From assembly GCA_000961765.1 (NCBI GenBank), contig LADT01000053.1:186001-250000 (forward strand): 64,000 nucleotides of DNA. Direction: 5' to 3'. Both the position numbers and the translations under genes were made by a program. This document shows, piece after piece, positions 36,645-45,838 of this stretch. The notes under the pieces are model-generated. The model made no database searches. It was not told where the DNA came from and was given only the letters and a program-made list of their open reading frames with translations. Positions within the stretch are counted from its first letter, which is position 1, and every line of letters starts with the position of its first letter. Origin of the DNA: Clostridiaceae bacterium BRH_c20a (GTDB taxonomy: Bacteria > Bacillota > Peptococcia > Peptococcales > BICA1-8).

Positions 36645-36924
36645 AGGTTTCACTTCGTTAGGTTAAGGTTTCGCTCCACTATGTTCCGCTAGGTTAAGTA
36701 ATAACCTGAATAGCAATGAGGACACACCTCTTTTTATGTCCTGCCTTGAATCAAAGGAATGTCCCCACGTTTTTTTATGTATTAAAATCTAGCGAAGCGA
36801 AATCTTAATCCTAATCCTAATCCTAATCCTAATCTTAATCTTAGTCTTAGTCTTAGTCTTAACCTTAACCTTATTTAACCTCAACCTCAACCTGTCCCTT
36901 TAGGGACATCCCGTCAGGGACACC
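36645..36924. repeat. Hexamer repeat block with telomere-like run
   Basis: GGTTTCACTTCGTTAGGTTAAGGTTTCGC and GTTCCGCTAGGTTAAG, then a GGACACACCT...AGGAATGTCCCC block (36720-36770), then TCTAGCGAAGCGAAATC followed by a long hexamer run of about 12 units drifting from CTAATC through CTTAATC and TTAGTC to CTTAAC (36800-36875), ending in GTCCCTTTAGGGAC and GTCAGGGACACC right at the endoA stop codon. No gene seen. Confidence 0.9.
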
Positions 36925-37278
36925 TTACAAATCAACCAATCCCATACTTATCTCTAAGGCGTGGTTTATCTTCTTCATCAGCTTATCGTCCACACTACTT
37001 ACTTTTTCTTTTAGACGGCGCTTGTCTATGGTTCTAACCTGTTCGGCTAAGACTACCGAGTCTTTAGCCAAACCGCCCTCTTCTGCTGATATTTCCACAT
37101 GGGTAGGAATCTTTGCTTTACTGATTTGACTGGTAATCGCCGCCACAATAGTAGTAGGACTGTATTGATTACCTATATCATTTTGTACTATTAGAACAGG
37201 GCGTACTCCACCCTGCTCCGAACCCACTACAGGGCTTAATTCCGCAAAAAAAATATCCCCACGCTTTACTGTTACCAT
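36925..37278 (-). CDS. ndoA: Endoribonuclease toxin EndoA (MazF/PemK family)
   Basis: 117 aa. Start [30 protein letters not shown] and [16 protein letters not shown] match the MazF fold; these are sequence-specific mRNA interferases. The stop codon touches repeat DNA. It is encoded just after its ribbon-helix-helix antitoxin and downstream of alr, as in Bacillus subtilis. Confidence 0.95.
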   Translation of the reverse strand: MVTVKRGDIFFAELSPVVGSEQGGVRPVLIVQNDIGNQYSPTTIVAAITSQISKAKIPTHVEISAEEGGLAKDSVVLAEQVRTIDKRRLKEKVSSVDDKLMKKINHALEISMGLVDL

Positions 37279-37283
37279 ATCAT

Positions 37284-37553
37284 CTACACTCCAAGTGCCT
37301 TATCAAATAAGACCTGTACTTCATCCTCACTATTTAAGCCTTCATAGGCCAAAGCCAAATTTATAGAAGCCATCTCCAGATAGCCTATCCGCATCTGTTC
37401 TCTCAAGTATCTTCTTTTCCTCTCTTCTATATATAGTTTCATAGCCTCCCTGATAAATTCACTGCGGTTTTTTTTCTCGAGGGCAACGATTCCGTCAACC
37501 TCTTCAAGTAAATTATCAGGCAATGAAATCATTATCCTTTTTAAATCAGACAC
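37284..37553 (-). CDS. ndoAI: Antitoxin EndoAI (ribbon-helix-helix)
   Basis: 89 aa from the GTG of [19 protein letters not shown], which lies about seven bases after GGGAGGGG; a longer frame to 37601 has no ribosome site. The N-terminus is a CopG-type DNA-binding domain; the C-terminal half binds and blocks the toxin. It is five bases ahead of the toxin gene. Confidence 0.9.
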   Translation of the reverse strand: MSDLKRIMISLPDNLLEEVDGIVALEKKNRSEFIREAMKLYIEERKRRYLREQMRIGYLEMASINLALAYEGLNSEDEVQVLFDKALGV

Positions 37554-37683
37554 TATTCTACCCCTCCCAAGCATCAACGAAAAAAAGCTTGCCGTACACA
37601 CTAAATGCTATATCATTATATATATTATTTACTACAAAAGTCAATGAAATACCTGCTATACTTTCCTCTTCTAGTATGGTATT

Positions 37684-38820
37684 TTATGGTATTTTATTTC
37701 TTGTATATATTCTGGGTACCCTGTCTGAAATCATGCACACAACCTCATAGTTTATAGTTCCCAGTTTTTCTGCTATTTCGTCCACACTAATGTTGGCATT
37801 TTGACCTTTTCCCAGTAGGATAAATTCATCCCCGGGTTCTACCGATGGTCCGGAAGTAATATCGACCATACACTGATCCATACAGATTCTTCCTATTATC
37901 GGAAACCGTTGGTTCTGATATAAAACCTCACCTTTACCTGTTAGAAGTCTGGTATAACCATCAGCATAGCCTAAAGGTAAAGAGGCAATTACTGTTTCTT
38001 GAGAAGCAGTAAAAATTCCGCCATAGCTCACCCTGGTCCCTTTAGGAAATCTTTCTACCCGAGATGCCCTAGCTTTTAGTGTCATGGCCGGCTTCAAATC
38101 AACTCTCGATAAATTAACTTCTCCAGACGGCTTAAGACCATAAAGCATAATTCCAGGTCTCACCATGTCCAAATAAGCTTCAGGCAAATCAATTATTGCA
38201 GCACTATTAGCAACATGTTTAATTGGAATTTGCTGATTAGATTTTTCCTCTAATAAATGGACAAACTCAAGAAACCGTTTCAACTGTCCGTGTGAATATG
38301 TTTTATCAAGCTCATCTGCTTTAGCTAAATGGGTAAATATGCCTTCCACTTCTAGATTCTGCATAGCTAATATTTCTTGAGCAATATTTAGGCTTTCCAC
38401 CGAAGGGACTAAACCAATCCTTGTCATACCAGAATCAACTTTAATATGCACGGTAGCCTTTTTATTCATAGCTGCCCCTTGTTGGTCAAGCATCCGTGCT
38501 TCTTCAAGATTATAGATAGTTAAAATAACATTATTTTCAAGTGCCCGCTGATAATCTTCTATAGGTGTCCAGCCTAGCACCATTATAGGACACTGGATAC
38601 CACCTTGCCTTAAAAGAACTGCCTCATTTAAGATTGCTACCGCCAGCCTATCAGCTCCTTGGGCCAAACATGCGTGACTTACTTCTAAGGCACCGTGCCC
38701 ATAGGCATTAGCTTTAACAACAGCCATAATTAATTTTGTCCTTACCAGCTTCCTTACCTCTAAGAGATTATGCTGAATTGCTTCTAGGTCAATTTCTGCC
38801 CAAACTGGTCTACTATTCAT
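37684..38820 (-). CDS. alr: Alanine racemase
   Basis: 378 aa. PLP lysine in AVVKANAYGHGA and catalytic tyrosine in RVSYGGIFTA, with RICMDQCMVDIT near the C-terminus. It supplies D-alanine for peptidoglycan. The ATG at 38820 has AAGGAG seven bases ahead; a TTG two codons earlier is too close. Part of acpS-nnr-alr-endoAI-endoA. Confidence 0.97.
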   Translation of the reverse strand: MNSRPVWAEIDLEAIQHNLLEVRKLVRTKLIMAVVKANAYGHGALEVSHACLAQGADRLAVAILNEAVLLRQGGIQCPIMVLGWTPIEDYQRALENNVILTIYNLEEARMLDQQGAAMNKKATVHIKVDSGMTRIGLVPSVESLNIAQEILAMQNLEVEGIFTHLAKADELDKTYSHGQLKRFLEFVHLLEEKSNQQIPIKHVANSAAIIDLPEAYLDMVRPGIMLYGLKPSGEVNLSRVDLKPAMTLKARASRVERFPKGTRVSYGGIFTASQETVIASLPLGYADGYTRLLTGKGEVLYQNQRFPIIGRICMDQCMVDITSGPSVEPGDEFILLGKGQNANISVDEIAEKLGTINYEVVCMISDRVPRIYTRNKIP

Positions 38821-38834
38821 AATCAAACTCCTTT

Positions 38835-40412
38835 TTAGCCCTTAAAAAAGGTGTCTTTTGATGTTTTAGCCGAATATTCTTTAATAACTTGTGGTAGAAC
38901 ACTAACTACATCACCAGCTTTACTGCTTATTTCTCCTACTTGCCTGGCAGCTTCCTCACCGGCTAAACCATGTAAATAAACGGCAGCACAGAGAGCCTGA
39001 CTAATATTATTAACCTGTCCCACTAAAGACCCAATCATACCAGCTAGGACATCACCTGTCCCTGCTGTAGCTAACGCAGGGCTCCCCGTAGGATTTATAA
39101 AGATCTCTCCCTCTGGTGATGCTATAACTGTTTTATTACCTTTTAGTACTACCCAAATACCATACTTATCAGCTAGATCCAAAGCCCTTTCCCAGCGGTT
39201 TTCCTGAATATCTTGGATGGGCAGATCTAAAAGACGACCCATCTCCCCGGGATGAGGCGTTAATATAATTGGCACTGCAGCCTCTTTTAAAATATCTGGA
39301 CGATCAGCTAAGGCATTGAGACCATCAGCATCTATAATAAGAGGAACTTTGAGATGCACTAAAAGCCAAGTCAAAAACGGCAGGATTTCGCTATTCCTAC
39401 CCATTCCCGGTCCCAAAATAACTGCTGATTTACCTGATAAAATTTCAATTATTTCCGCACCAGAAACAAGTCCTAAGGTGCCTTGAGGGGTTTCTGCCAC
39501 CGGATGAGTTATCAATTCAGGCAAGGAACTGGCTAGTGTGGGTTGGATAGACTTAGGAACTACCCCACTCACCAGACCTGCCCCCATAGCAAATGCCCCT
39601 CTAGCAGCAAGGTTTACTGCCCCCATCATGCCTTGTGAACCACCTATTATTAATACATGCCCAAAGTTACCTTTATGACTTTCAGGATAACGATAAGGAA
39701 GGCTTTTTACAACCATTTCTTTAGTAATTAAGTGCCTTTTTATTTTTAGCTCTTCAATAAGTGCCCCAGGTATACTGATATCAACCACCTTCAAATTGCC
39801 GGTATATTTATAGCCTGGGTGTACAACTAAACCTAACTTTGGAAGCTGAAAGGTTAGAGTTACATCAGCCTGTATGCAAAGTCCTTGTACTTTACCTGAA
39901 TCAGCATCTAATCCTGAGGGAATATCTACAGCCAGGGTTAACGAGCTGTTTTCATTAATGATTTCAATGACCTTCTTAGCAAGCCCCTGAATACTGCCCT
40001 TGAATCCTGTACCATATAGGGCATCGATAATTATATCTGTATAATGCAGAGATAACCGCAAGAGATGTAAGCTATTTTCGTTCTCAATATTCTGCCACTT
40101 TATCGGCAGCTTTTGGGCTATCCGATAATTGACAAGGGCTGCGCCCTGATACTCTTTAGTTCCTAAGGTAAATATCCTAACATCAGCACCCATATTTGTA
40201 AGGTGGCGGGCGATAACAAGTCCATCACCACCATTATTACCCTTGCCTGCTACTATTATTACCTTTTTTCCATTAAGCTTAGGGAAATACCCTCTTATCT
40301 CCTCCACAACTCTCAACCCGGCATTTTCCATAAGAACTAATTCAGGAATATTCCATTCCTCAACAGCTATCTTATCAATTGCTGCCATCTCTTTTCCAGT
40401 AACCACAAGCAT
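38835..40412 (-). CDS. nnr: Bifunctional NAD(P)H-hydrate epimerase/dehydratase
   Basis: 525 aa. N-terminal NnrE/YjeF epimerase (IIVAGKGNNGGDGLVIARHL) and C-terminal NnrD dehydratase (LTPHPGEMGRLL, TAGTGDVLAGMIGS). It repairs hydrated NADH and NADPH. The fused arrangement and the position between acpS and alr are common in Clostridia. Confidence 0.96.
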   Translation of the reverse strand: MLVVTGKEMAAIDKIAVEEWNIPELVLMENAGLRVVEEIRGYFPKLNGKKVIIVAGKGNNGGDGLVIARHLTNMGADVRIFTLGTKEYQGAALVNYRIAQKLPIKWQNIENENSLHLLRLSLHYTDIIIDALYGTGFKGSIQGLAKKVIEIINENSSLTLAVDIPSGLDADSGKVQGLCIQADVTLTFQLPKLGLVVHPGYKYTGNLKVVDISIPGALIEELKIKRHLITKEMVVKSLPYRYPESHKGNFGHVLIIGGSQGMMGAVNLAARGAFAMGAGLVSGVVPKSIQPTLASSLPELITHPVAETPQGTLGLVSGAEIIEILSGKSAVILGPGMGRNSEILPFLTWLLVHLKVPLIIDADGLNALADRPDILKEAAVPIILTPHPGEMGRLLDLPIQDIQENRWERALDLADKYGIWVVLKGNKTVIASPEGEIFINPTGSPALATAGTGDVLAGMIGSLVGQVNNISQALCAAVYLHGLAGEEAARQVGEISSKAGDVVSVLPQVIKEYSAKTSKDTFFKG

Positions 40413-40419
40413 ACTTTCT

Positions 40420-40794
40420 TTACCCCCCTTCTAAAATGACCATTGCCACAGCATAGTCACGGCAGTGACTGAGACTTATGTTTATTTGTGTGACACCCAA
40501 TTCTTGAGCTTTTACCTGAGCTCTGCCATGTATCCTTATAGAAGGTTTGCCAAGTGGGTCATTTATGACCTCGATATCCTGCCACTTAAAATCCCTAAAA
40601 CCTGTTCCTAAGGCTTTAGCTACCGCTTCCTTAGCGGCAAATCTAGCAGCCAAAGGCGCAAAAAAATCCCCTGCCCCTTGACAGTAGTCAATTTCCGTTC
40701 TAGTAAAAATCCGCTCCACCATCTTAGGCCGGGTCTGTACAGCCTTTTTAACCCTGGCAATTTCAATTATATCAGTACCAATGCCGATAATCAT
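40420..40794 (-). CDS. acpS: Holo-[acyl-carrier-protein] synthase
   Basis: 124 aa. GIGTDIIEIARVKKA and AARFAAKEAVAKALGTG carry the metal and CoA-binding residues. It moves the phosphopantetheine arm from CoA to apo-ACP. ATG behind AAAGGAG; first gene of the acpS-nnr-alr unit. Confidence 0.96.
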   Translation of the reverse strand: MIIGIGTDIIEIARVKKAVQTRPKMVERIFTRTEIDYCQGAGDFFAPLAARFAAKEAVAKALGTGFRDFKWQDIEVINDPLGKPSIRIHGRAQVKAQELGVTQINISLSHCRDYAVAMVILEGG

Positions 40795-40814
40795 ATTTTC
40801 TCCTTTGTCATTTT

Positions 40815-41151
40815 TAGGGGTCAGACGTACTTTTCCGTCTAGCTTGTTAGTCGGACATTTACTTTATGGTCAGCTTAGTGCGTCTGACATTTACTCACAG
40901 GTCTAGCTTGTTAGTCTGACACTTACTTATACTGCTAGCTTATTGCGTCTGACACGGGCATTGAATGATAGAGTGTTGGGTCGGGGATCGGTGCTCGGTG
41001 TCCGGTGTTCGGTACTTAATCTAGCGAAGCGAAATCTTAATCTAGCGAAGCGGAATCTTAGTCTAATCTTAACCTTAACCTTGTTTCCCCGGGCACTGGT
41101 CACTGGACACAGGGCGCGGTTTTTATCAGACGCAATATATTCACCCCGAAG
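40815..41151. repeat. CAGACGC composite element E6 (inverted relative to E2, E5, E8)
   Basis: Left arm of reverse units (GTCAGACGTACTTTTCCG, AGTCGGACATTTAC, GCGTCTGACATTTACTCAC, AGTCTGACACTTACTTATAC, GCGTCTGACACGGGCATTG). Core inverted: GAGTGTTGGGTCGGGG, then GATCGGTGCTCGGTGTCCGG heptamers, AATCTAGCGAAGCGAAATC, AACCTTAACCTTG, CACTGGTCACTGGACACAGG. Right arm one forward unit whose end contains the glmM stop. Confidence 0.92.
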
Positions 41152-42489
41152 CTATTTCAGTTCTTTAGCAATTACTTCAGCAATATCCTGGGTTATCTGC
41201 TCTAGTTCAGCAAGGTCGTTACCTTCAGCCATAACCCTAATTAAGGCTTCAGTTCCTGAAGCTCTGACCAAAACCCGGCCGCGTTTTCCCAGCTTTTGAT
41301 CATATTCTTTAATAATATTTTGGATGCTTTCATTGATCTGCCAGGAACTTTTATCTTTTACTCGTACATTGACAAGTATCTGGGGAAGCCTCTCCATTTG
41401 CTGTGCTAGTTGTGATAAAGGCCTTCCGCTTTTCTTAACAACTTCCAAGAGCTTGAGAGCTGTTAGTATACCATCACCCGTTGTATTATAGTTTAAAAAG
41501 ATGATATGGCCTGATTGCTCTCCCCCTAATACTGCTCCGGTTTCCTGCATTTTTTCCAGTACGTATCGGTCTCCTACTTTGGTTTCTTCTACTTCAATCC
41601 CACTCTTTTCAAAAGCCTGTTTTAGACCTAAATTGCTCATAACAGTACCTACTACTTTATTGCCGGTAAGCAGTCCCTGTTTTTGCAGCTCTAAGCCGCA
41701 GATTACCAGTATCTGGTCCCCGTCAACTATATTTCCTAACTCGTCAACTGCCAGCATCCGATCACTATCACCGTCATAGGCTATACCTAAATGGGCCCTA
41801 TTCTCAAGGACTGCTTTTTTTAAAGACTCCATATGGGTGGAGCCACAGTCTTTATTAATATTTAAACCATCAGGTTTTTCAAAAATACTAATTACTTCTA
41901 CACCTAATTCCCGAAATAAAGATGGACTGATTAAATAAGCAGCACCATTAGCGCAGTCTATTACCACCTTAAGGCCATCTAAATTTATGTCAACTGTTTC
42001 TCTTAAAAACTCTTTATAAAGCCCGCTGCCTTCCTTGATATCCTCCACCTTACCAATATCAGCTCCAATTGGATAGGGTATCTCCTCCATACCTTGAGCT
42101 ATAGTCGTTTCAATTTTATTCTCTATTTCATCAGGCAGTTTAAAGCCCTGGTGGTTGAAAAATTTTATACCATTATCACCAGCAGGATTATGGGAGGCAG
42201 AGATAACCACCCCCGCCATTGCCCCTAATTTTCTAGTAAGAAAGGCAATGCCTGGTGTAGGCATTACCCCTACTTTTAATACATTAACACCGGCAGAACA
42301 AATGCCGGCAATCAGAGCACTTTCCAACATATCCCCAGAAATACGGGTATCTTTACCAATAACTATTGCCTTTTTCCTATCTTGAGGATTTAATATATAT
42401 GCTGCAGCTCTTCCTAATTTAAAAGCCAGCTCCGGTGTTAAATCTGAATTAGCCTGCCCTCTAACACCATCCGTTCCAAATATTTTCAA
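41152..42489 (-). CDS. glmM: Phosphoglucosamine mutase
   Basis: 445 aa. Phosphoserine loop GVVISASHNPAGDNGIKFF, metal loop AYDGDSDRMLAVD, sugar loop GGEQSGHI and phosphate-binding RASGTEALIRVM. It interconverts glucosamine-6- and -1-phosphate for UDP-GlcNAc. TTG start with GGGAG. It follows cdaA-cdaR in the conserved order; cyclic di-AMP synthase and GlmM are known to interact. Confidence 0.97.
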   Translation of the reverse strand: MKIFGTDGVRGQANSDLTPELAFKLGRAAAYILNPQDRKKAIVIGKDTRISGDMLESALIAGICSAGVNVLKVGVMPTPGIAFLTRKLGAMAGVVISASHNPAGDNGIKFFNHQGFKLPDEIENKIETTIAQGMEEIPYPIGADIGKVEDIKEGSGLYKEFLRETVDINLDGLKVVIDCANGAAYLISPSLFRELGVEVISIFEKPDGLNINKDCGSTHMESLKKAVLENRAHLGIAYDGDSDRMLAVDELGNIVDGDQILVICGLELQKQGLLTGNKVVGTVMSNLGLKQAFEKSGIEVEETKVGDRYVLEKMQETGAVLGGEQSGHIIFLNYNTTGDGILTALKLLEVVKKSGRPLSQLAQQMERLPQILVNVRVKDKSSWQINESIQNIIKEYDQKLGKRGRVLVRASGTEALIRVMAEGNDLAELEQITQDIAEVIAKELK

Positions 42490-42533
42490 ATTTTATCGCT
42501 CCCTATCTTTACATGAGGTAAATTATTTGCGAT

Positions 42534-42560
42534 CGGGCGGGCATGGAAACCCGCCCCTAC
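42534..42560. repeat. GC-rich palindrome upstream of glmM
   Basis: GGGCGGGCATGGAAACCCG with CCCCTAC, a third copy of the palindrome at 20028 and 27502. Confidence 0.9.
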
Positions 42561-42574
42561 TAGATCTTTCCAAT

Positions 42575-42870
42575 TGGTCAGACAATACTTATGCTGCTAG
42601 ACTTTTGCGTCTGACACAAGCATCTAGTTTTTTCTGGCACTGGGCACTGAGCACTGGACACGATCTTTTAACAGACGCGCAAGCTAGACCTATGAGTAAA
42701 GCAGACGCAATATCTTCACCCAGTAGTATTGTCAGACGCTCAATGTTCACCCTTAAGTACAGCAGACACACAATCTCAACCCATAAGCAATTGTCAGACC
42801 CAATAGAATTACTCCGAAGTAAATTGTCAGACGCTCAACCTTCACCCAGTAGTAGTCGTAGTAGTCGTAG
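42575..42870. repeat. CAGACGC element E7, running into cdaR
   Basis: Two reverse units (GTCAGACAATACTTATGC, GCGTCTGACACAAGC), CACTGGGCACTGAGCACTGG heptamers, then seven contiguous forward units from about 42676 (CAGACGCGCAAGCTAGACC, CAGACGCAATATCTTCACC, CAGACGCTCAATGTTCACC, CAGACACACAATCTCAACC, CAGACCCAATAGAATTAC, CAGACGCTCAACCTTCACC). The last continues as AGTAGTCGT triplet-like copies inside the cdaR coding region. Confidence 0.9.
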
Positions 42871-44086
42871 TAGTCGTTACCGGTTTTTCCTCTAAAGCTT
42901 TAATTTCAACCTTGACTCTTTGGGGTTCAATATTTTTAAGCTGCACATCACCAGGTGCATCTATCTGTACCTCTAGTTCATGAGTGCCAAAATCCAAGCC
43001 TGCTACATCGACAAAGGCAATAATATCCTGGAAGGTTATATTATCCATAATATCCTTCTTACCCTCTACATTAACCTTAACAGCTTCTGTTGTTACAAGC
43101 ACCTTCTGGCTGCTTTTACTGTTATAAACCTTTATAGGAATATCAAAGTTTTTTTGCACTGGACTTAATTCTATCTGAACAATTACTTTTACTTTAGTTC
43201 CATATAAAACAGTTACTCCCGAGGGTATACTTAAATCTACTTCTCGGATAACATTTTCTTTTACATCGGTAAGATTAACTGGTAAGGTTTGTATTAAATC
43301 TATAGTATCCAACTTATTAAATTGACCTAGGATTTTCACTGTCTCCGGCTCAACCATTATCCTAGCAATCTGATACCCCGGGGCAGGCTTGCCATCAATT
43401 ACAGGTTTAACAGGTACTGTCTTACTAGGTGTATCTTGAACAACAGGAATAAAAACCTCTACAGTATTGGGTATAATATTTAAGGTATCGGCTCCAAACC
43501 AGTTTCCCAATTTATCCTGAACCTTAATGGGAAGGTTCAGTACTAGATTTGACTGGGCGGAGTTCAAGTTAACATCAACCCGGGCTTCCTCTAGGTTATC
43601 CAAAATATTTGCCGGTCCCCTGATTACTACTTGGGAAGGTTTGACTGTTGCTTTAAAGCTAGAATAACCATGGGCAGTCTCACCTAGCAAAGCTGCTGTT
43701 ACAGGGACCTGCCTTTCCGCTATCATATCAACATTTACACTGACCTCTTTAGGAAAAACATCGGTTATCTCTATCCCCAAAGGATTTCCTATTATTACCG
43801 GGAGTGCCTGTTGACCTAGTTTCACCTGTGCTAGATCAACACGGGCTTCGAAATCCTTTAAGCCTAGACCATTAATAATTTTTTGCTCCCCTCGAATTTT
43901 AATATTGACGACATTGGTTTTGGAGGTAAGGGTCAAATTATCCAGTAAATTCTCATAATTTACGCTTAAATTTAACGTTTTCTCTAAAGGAGGGTTTTGA
44001 TCAGCCGTTACATATAACCATAATAAGACAGCTAATAAAATAGCAATTAGTTTGTAGATTAGATTATCTTTCCACGTTTCTGCCAT
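42842..44086 (-). CDS. cdaR: YbbR-domain regulator of CdaA
   Basis: 414 aa. One N-terminal transmembrane helix (LIYKLIAILLAVLLWLYVTA) and four YbbR-type beta domains outside. CdaR binds CdaA and adjusts cyclic di-AMP synthesis. The C-terminus, after KVEIKALEEKPV, is ten threonines and a glycine, encoded by repeated ACT/ACG codons that are continuous with the adjacent repeat array; the stop codon TGA is inside a repeat unit. This tail is probably not ancestral. Confidence 0.93.
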   Translation of the reverse strand: MAETWKDNLIYKLIAILLAVLLWLYVTADQNPPLEKTLNLSVNYENLLDNLTLTSKTNVVNIKIRGEQKIINGLGLKDFEARVDLAQVKLGQQALPVIIGNPLGIEITDVFPKEVSVNVDMIAERQVPVTAALLGETAHGYSSFKATVKPSQVVIRGPANILDNLEEARVDVNLNSAQSNLVLNLPIKVQDKLGNWFGADTLNIIPNTVEVFIPVVQDTPSKTVPVKPVIDGKPAPGYQIARIMVEPETVKILGQFNKLDTIDLIQTLPVNLTDVKENVIREVDLSIPSGVTVLYGTKVKVIVQIELSPVQKNFDIPIKVYNSKSSQKVLVTTEAVKVNVEGKKDIMDNITFQDIIAFVDVAGLDFGTHELEVQIDAPGDVQLKNIEPQRVKVEIKALEEKPVTTTTTTTTTTG

Positions 44087-44088
44087 TA

Positions 44089-44889
44089 TTATGACCTCCA
44101 GTTCCAGAAATGGGTAGTTTTCTGTTGAGGGGTTATTCTATTAATAAGCAGCTCTTTTAAAGTCATTTCATCTAAATAACGAGTAAGTTTACCATCCTCA
44201 GCAACTGAAATCACACCAGTTTCTTCTGAGACTAATACCACTATTGCATCAGAAACTTCGGTTACACCCATTGCAGCTCTGTGTCTGGTTCCAAGCTCTT
44301 TACTTAGATTGGGATTTTCCGAAAGAGGAAGAAAACACCCGGCTGCCATTAGTCTATTGCCCTGCATAATTACTGCACCATCATGCAGAGGAGTCTTAGG
44401 AATAAAGGTATTCATTAACAGCTCACTTGTAATAATGCCATCTACCTTAATACCTGTTTCCACAAAATCAGCTAATCCAGTTTGCCTTTCTATCACAATT
44501 AAAGCACCGATTTTTCTTTTAGCCATGAACTTTACTGCTCGAACGACTTCATTAACCAACTTTTCTACATCTTCTAGTGCCAAATATTCAGTGCGGACAA
44601 ATAACTTTCCACGTCCTAGCTGCTCTAAAGCCCTTCTTAGTTCTGGCTGAAATACAATGGGAATTGCGATAAAAAACCCTGTTTGAGCCTTTTCTAGAAG
44701 CCAATTAATAGACTGCAAACCTAATATTTTACTGGCTACGGTAGCCATTAAAAGAACAACTAACCCTTTTATCAATTGTACCGCCCGGGTTCCTTTTAAA
44801 ATCATCATCAATTTATAAATAACAAAAGCAACAATAATTAGATCCAAAAGGTTAATCGGGTTGAAAATTTTTATATATTGTTCAAACAA
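44089..44889 (-). CDS. cdaA: Membrane diadenylate cyclase CdaA
   Basis: 266 aa. Three N-terminal transmembrane helices, then a DAC domain with the DGA motif (LHDGAVIMQGN) and RHR motif (GTRHRAAMGV). Makes cyclic di-AMP from two ATP, affecting potassium and osmolyte balance and cell wall. TTG start with AGGTGG. It is followed two bases later by cdaR and then glmM. Confidence 0.97.
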   Translation of the reverse strand: MFEQYIKIFNPINLLDLIIVAFVIYKLMMILKGTRAVQLIKGLVVLLMATVASKILGLQSINWLLEKAQTGFFIAIPIVFQPELRRALEQLGRGKLFVRTEYLALEDVEKLVNEVVRAVKFMAKRKIGALIVIERQTGLADFVETGIKVDGIITSELLMNTFIPKTPLHDGAVIMQGNRLMAAGCFLPLSENPNLSKELGTRHRAAMGVTEVSDAIVVLVSEETGVISVAEDGKLTRYLDEMTLKELLINRITPQQKTTHFWNWRS

Positions 44890-45037
44890 GGCGGCACCAC
44901 CTTTCTATTTATGGACTAAATATTATTGTTCGATAACTTATTTAAAAACCCTGTTTTCTTTCTAACTTTATTAGGAAATTATATTAAATAAGAAGTGCAT
45001 TTTTCCAGCTAACACCTTCTAGTTGGAAGCATCTTAT

Positions 45038-45068
45038 ATCTTTATTTTATATCACTCTGTGCTATAAT
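45038..45068 (+). promoter_or_regulatory. Extended -10 promoter for DUF881-sbp
   Basis: TGCTATAAT at 45060-45068 is an ideal extended -10; the -35 region is weak (CTTTAT at 17 bp). It lies 46 bp before the DUF881 start. The 44890-45037 sequence is the divergent upstream region of cdaA. Confidence 0.55.
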
Positions 45069-45113
45069 ATATTGAAGGATTGGTATAGATACTCTAAAAA
45101 GGGGGTAGATGCT

Positions 45114-45830
45114 ATGAGAAAATGGGTTTTGCCAATCACTATAGTATGTATTATATCCGGTTTGCTCCTATCTTTGCAATTTAAAGCGCAAGCTTCACTA
45201 ACATCTAACCCTATAGGTCAAAGAAATGAGGCTTTAGTTGGATTAATTAACAACTCAGAAGAGGAAATTGTTAAATATCAAGAAGCAATTAATGTTCTCC
45301 GGGAAGAATTAGATAAAATTGAAAACAGCTCTCCAACCGGGCAAGTTGATATAAAACAGCTCCAGCAAAAGGTACAAAAAGCCAAATTACAAGCCGGACT
45401 TCTACCAGTAAAGGGTCGGGGCATAAAAGTTATTGTAGATGATAATAATGCAGGTCTTAATGCTGCTCCTAATGATGATCCAAACCGTTATATAATTCAT
45501 TATGAAAATATCCTTAATATTATTACTGAATTAAAATTAGGCCGTGCAGAAGCTATTAGTATTAATGGTCAAAGAATAGTAACGCCGACTGAAATCAGGT
45601 GTGTCGGAAACGTAATCCTAGTAAATATTACTCGCCTTGCTCCTCCTTTTGAGATTTCGGCTATAGGTAATCCTGACATCCTAGAAGAAATGTTACTTTC
45701 AGGAGAATATGACCTTTTAAAAGGTACCGGTTTCCCAGTAAGCTATACTAAATATAATTCAGAAAACCCCATAGAAATTCCAGCTTATACAGGGACTTAT
45801 CAATTTAATTATACAAAGATTAATGAGTAG
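45114..45830 (+). CDS. DUF881-family membrane-anchored coiled-coil protein (first copy)
   Basis: 238 aa. One N-terminal transmembrane helix (WVLPITIVCIISGLLLSL), a coiled coil (about residues 45-100) and a mixed alpha/beta outer domain with the family motifs GRGIKVIVDDN and GAEAISINGQRI-like (here GRAEAISINGQRIVT). ATG behind GGGGG. In many Bacillota such genes lie by sbp near ftsA-ftsZ; here they follow cdaA divergently. Confidence 0.9.
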   Translation: MRKWVLPITIVCIISGLLLSLQFKAQASLTSNPIGQRNEALVGLINNSEEEIVKYQEAINVLREELDKIENSSPTGQVDIKQLQQKVQKAKLQAGLLPVKGRGIKVIVDDNNAGLNAAPNDDPNRYIIHYENILNIITELKLGRAEAISINGQRIVTPTEIRCVGNVILVNITRLAPPFEISAIGNPDILEEMLLSGEYDLLKGTGFPVSYTKYNSENPIEIPAYTGTYQFNYTKINE

Positions 45831-45838
45831 GTGATATT

